Assembly: GCA_021789565.1 (NCBI GenBank)
Contig: JAJYJL010000399.1
Coordinates: 1 to 7,221, forward strand
Source of the DNA: Acidobacteriota bacterium
GTDB taxonomy: Bacteria > Acidobacteriota > Terriglobia > UBA7540
Length of the DNA stretch: 7,221 nucleotides
Direction: 5' to 3'
Each line of letters begins with the position of its first letter. Within the stretch, counting starts at the first letter, position 1. The translations under genes and the position numbers were made by a program. This document shows, in pieces, positions 6,801 to 7,221 of the stretch. The notes below the pieces were generated by a model that had not been told where the DNA came from, searched no databases, and saw only the letters and a program-made list of their open reading frames with translations.

Positions 6801-6894
6801 TTGCCGCTGCCGTGCCGGCACGGGTGAGTGCGATGGTGAACGCGAGCAAGCCAAAGATAAGGCCGGTCTGTACGATTCGCGTTCTCGTCTTCAT
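3865..6894 (-). CDS. Exported 14-blade repeat protein with cadherin-like domain and YLPLLRR tail (1009 aa)
   Basis: Start at 6894 (MKTRTR) is supported by AAAGGAG at 6901-6907 with 6-nt spacing and by the signal peptide it produces (residues 1-31, GLIFGLLAFTIAL, cut near AAA|T). An upstream ATG at 6939 adds 15 unlikely residues. Residues 50-121 are a linker with 'GDEKWTAGFGPTGVNG', a style I recall just before such arrays. About 123-883 are 14 repeats averaging 54 residues: V-x-A-L-A-x-D-x2-x-N-L-Y-x-G-G-x-F...V-N-x-I-A-x-W-D-G-x-x-W-S-A-L-G-x-G. Fourteen would suit two seven-bladed propellers. Eight blades carry a C-x4-C insertion. About 885-994 is a cadherin-like/tandem-95-type domain (LPANGTLTLGGTAV, LANLAFAP, GTTSFGWNGHDG). 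The end is KLYLPLLRR. No catalytic residues are recognisable; probably a surface-bound or secreted binding protein. It is followed by the 454-aa gene after 78 bp. Confidence 0.93.
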   Translation of the reverse strand: MKTRTRIVQTGLIFGLLAFTIALTRAGTAAATVPDASSNPASTGASLATFLAPDGTLALPPGFSGSLDARGWSLVSGENEPPRFASLGPAEERGAGDAGSENPRVSGDEKWTAGFGPTGVNGAVHALVAGENGDVFIGGEFYAAGSVAAARIAKWDGTNWSALGGGFDNTVYGLAYDPVNHRLYAGGTFRHVCDTPDCASTPTPVNYIAMWSAGAWHPLGDPATGVNGVNGPVVALALDEDQDLYVGGNFGGYCTNSDCSTKALTYYVAKWTWTLGGQWSALGSGSNIGVNGYVCALAWSGTGSKGTLYVGGWFSAANAAATVPFPANNVAAYTRSTNSWSALTWNGMNGVDYAVFALALDSKNSWLYIGGAFTYICGNDACNTSGPHVNRIARWDTGSSGWSLAQMGSPGWYGLNGTVNALAVDANQNLFVGGDFTAFNSINHGGSPVSHVAQWNGSWSALGGGIQSANSIETVWALLASGTGLIAGGNFQFAEGRVTTGIARWDGARWASLYAGNGAGPTVAKAVAADGKGNVYVGGDFLTAGGIRVNHIAQWDGTHWSALGNGLSGYTVNALAIDEAGNLYAGGDFQNVCADPNCAPGTQVRSVARWDPASHNWFAVSYGIVGWAYALVLDRDGNLYAGGWLGPICKNVDCSNYALMHNLARWDRATGLWSSVSFGVQGEVNSLAVDNSNNLYIAFQGTDVCADAACSQGLTVNHIAGWDGKNWFKLGQGLTGDVNSLVVDSSNNLYAGGAFWTICADETCSQSIKVNCIARWNGSTWSKVGQGLDNWVYSLAIDESNNIFAGGVFQNVCTNEACSSKTPARYIAKWNKSVWSALGSGIGPRPASVAPVASLAWRYGKVSVGGHFSTGGNKVSANFAQYLDNNPPTLSNIAKTGRLNTLLHYSTTDFTSALSDAESEPLAKIQVLSLPANGTLTLGGTAVTVSQEIPEGSLANLAFAPKSGWTGTTSFGWNGHDGNSYALSSANVNISVQNPVVNTPKLYLPLLRR
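3913..4242 (-). other. Cadherin-like / tandem-95-type domain of the 1009-aa protein
   Basis: Residues about 885-994. The pattern 'LSLPANGTLTLGGTAV', then 'LANLAFAPKSGWTGTTSFGW', then 'DGNSYALSSANVNISV' is the usual profile of bacterial cadherin-like Ig-fold repeats found in secreted adhesins. It occurs once, directly before the C-terminal tail. Confidence 0.8.
4246..6528 (-). repeat. Fourteen tandem blade repeats, eight with C-x4-C insert (protein level)
   Basis: Residues about 123-883 of the 1009-aa protein. Cys pairs are at 193/198, 254/259, 377/382, 593/598, 649/654, 705/710, 759/764 and 813/818, that is blades 2, 3, 5 and 9-13. The last five pairs are spaced 56, 56, 54 and 54 residues apart, which points to later blade duplication. 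Blades 1, 4, 6, 7, 8 and 14 lack the insert. The inserts read like VCADPNCAP, ICKNVDCSN and VCTNEACSS, with Asp or Asn between the cysteines. Confidence 0.88.
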
Positions 6895-6900
6895 GGAAGG

Positions 6901-6907
6901 CTCCTTT
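6901..6907 (-). promoter_or_regulatory. Ribosome binding site deciding the start of the 1009-aa gene
   Basis: AAAGGAG with 6-nt spacing to ATG at 6894. It falls inside the coding sequence that a start at 6939 would give, so 6894 is preferred. Confidence 0.78.
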
Positions 6908-6948
6908 GAAAAGGGTTGCTCGGCTGAGGGCTTGTTCATCCCGCAACA

Positions 6949-7206
6949 TTACTTTTCTTCCTCTTCCGGCGACGGCTCGCCCTCCGGGGATTCGAACTGT
7001 GCGACATAACGCTTGATGAAGGCAAGGAGCTGACGCTCGTCGGCGATGTAGGATGCCGTGTCGCTCTGCAAGTGCTGGATGCGGGCGTGCCAGCGGGGCG
7101 CTGCCGGTGGGCCGTCCTCCCCGGTCACGGAAGGCGCCTCCGCGGCGGGTTCTAACCAAAAGCGAATGACAAAGGTGTTCTGGGGCTGCGAGCGGTGATC
7201 GCACAT
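6949..7206 (-). CDS. Small cytoplasmic protein of unknown function (85 aa)
   Basis: AGAGGAGG at 7213-7220, 6 nt before ATG at 7206, gives a strong start. There is no signal peptide or membrane segment. Residues 11-19 (TFVIRFWLE) look like a beta strand. Residues 21-37 are a Pro/Ala-rich loop, 39-47 (WHARIQHLQ) a second strand, and 57-70 (ERQLLAFIKRYVAQ) an amphipathic helix. The end is strongly acidic (ESPEGEPSPEEEEK). I recall similar short proteins with 'FVIRFW...W...RI.H.QSG...F..L..LLAFI' in Chloroflexota genomes, with no known function. It ends 54 bp before the 1009-aa gene and is probably the first visible gene of the same unit, the only non-exported member. It could be a small partner of a regulator encoded upstream, but nothing in the window proves that. 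Confidence 0.82.
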   Translation of the reverse strand: MCDHRSQPQNTFVIRFWLEPAAEAPSVTGEDGPPAAPRWHARIQHLQSDTASYIADERQLLAFIKRYVAQFESPEGEPSPEEEEK

Positions 7207-7212
7207 TCAGAA

Positions 7213-7220
7213 CCTCCTCT
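7213..7220 (-). promoter_or_regulatory. Ribosome binding site of the 85-aa gene
   Basis: AGAGGAGG with 6-nt spacing to ATG at 7206. It lies at the very edge of the window, so the promoter or any upstream gene is outside view. Confidence 0.75.
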
Positions 7221-7221
7221 G

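Noticed and set aside
6895..6939. A 15-residue N-terminal extension of the 1009-aa protein
   Set aside because: The ATG at 6939 has no good ribosome binding site, and the extension would translate through the AAAGGAG site that serves ATG 6894.

Overview
All five genes I can support lie on the minus strand, so transcription runs from high to low coordinates. Four of the five encode exported proteins with clear N-terminal signal peptides, and three of those are long repeat-built surface or extracellular proteins. I see no transposase, RNA gene, CRISPR array or phage structural operon. The moderately high GC, strong AGGAGG-type ribosome binding sites, the C-terminal tail Y-L-P-L-L-R-R, the 'GGGYSL' secreted-protein style, and the propeller/cadherin-like architecture all suggest a member of the Chloroflexota, probably a metagenome-derived Anaerolineae-like genome. 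That assignment comes from remembered family style, not from a database search.

Layout in transcription order: (1) 7206-6949, a small cytoplasmic protein (85 aa) with an acidic tail. (2) 6894-3865, a 1009-aa exported protein with 14 blade-like repeats (two times seven), a cadherin-like domain and a C-terminal YLPLLRR tail. (3) 3863-3825, a 12-codon orphan copy of that tail, in another frame and directly after the previous stop. (4) 3786-2422, a 454-aa exported fibre-like protein with an N-terminal beta domain, a G-V-Y-G repeat stalk and a C-terminal domain resembling phage-fibre or peptidase-G2-like ends. (5) 2411-2145, an 88-aa miniature exported protein whose ribosome binding site overlaps the previous stop codon. 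(6) A 309-bp gap holding a 48-nt stem-loop and smaller inverted repeats. (7) 1835 to the left edge, an exported YWTD/NHL-type beta-propeller protein, cut by the window.

Items 1 to 5 have gaps of 54, 78 and 10 bp and look like one transcription unit. The left-edge gene, behind the structured 309-bp gap, may have its own promoter. None of the proteins shows a recognisable enzyme active site. The most economical reading is a cell-surface or secreted adhesion/display cluster with a small intracellular protein at its head.

The most notable signals are the orphan C-terminal tail, which keeps its protein sequence while its codons have diverged; the eight C-x4-C insertions in the 14-blade protein; and the long stem-loop between the two transcription units.
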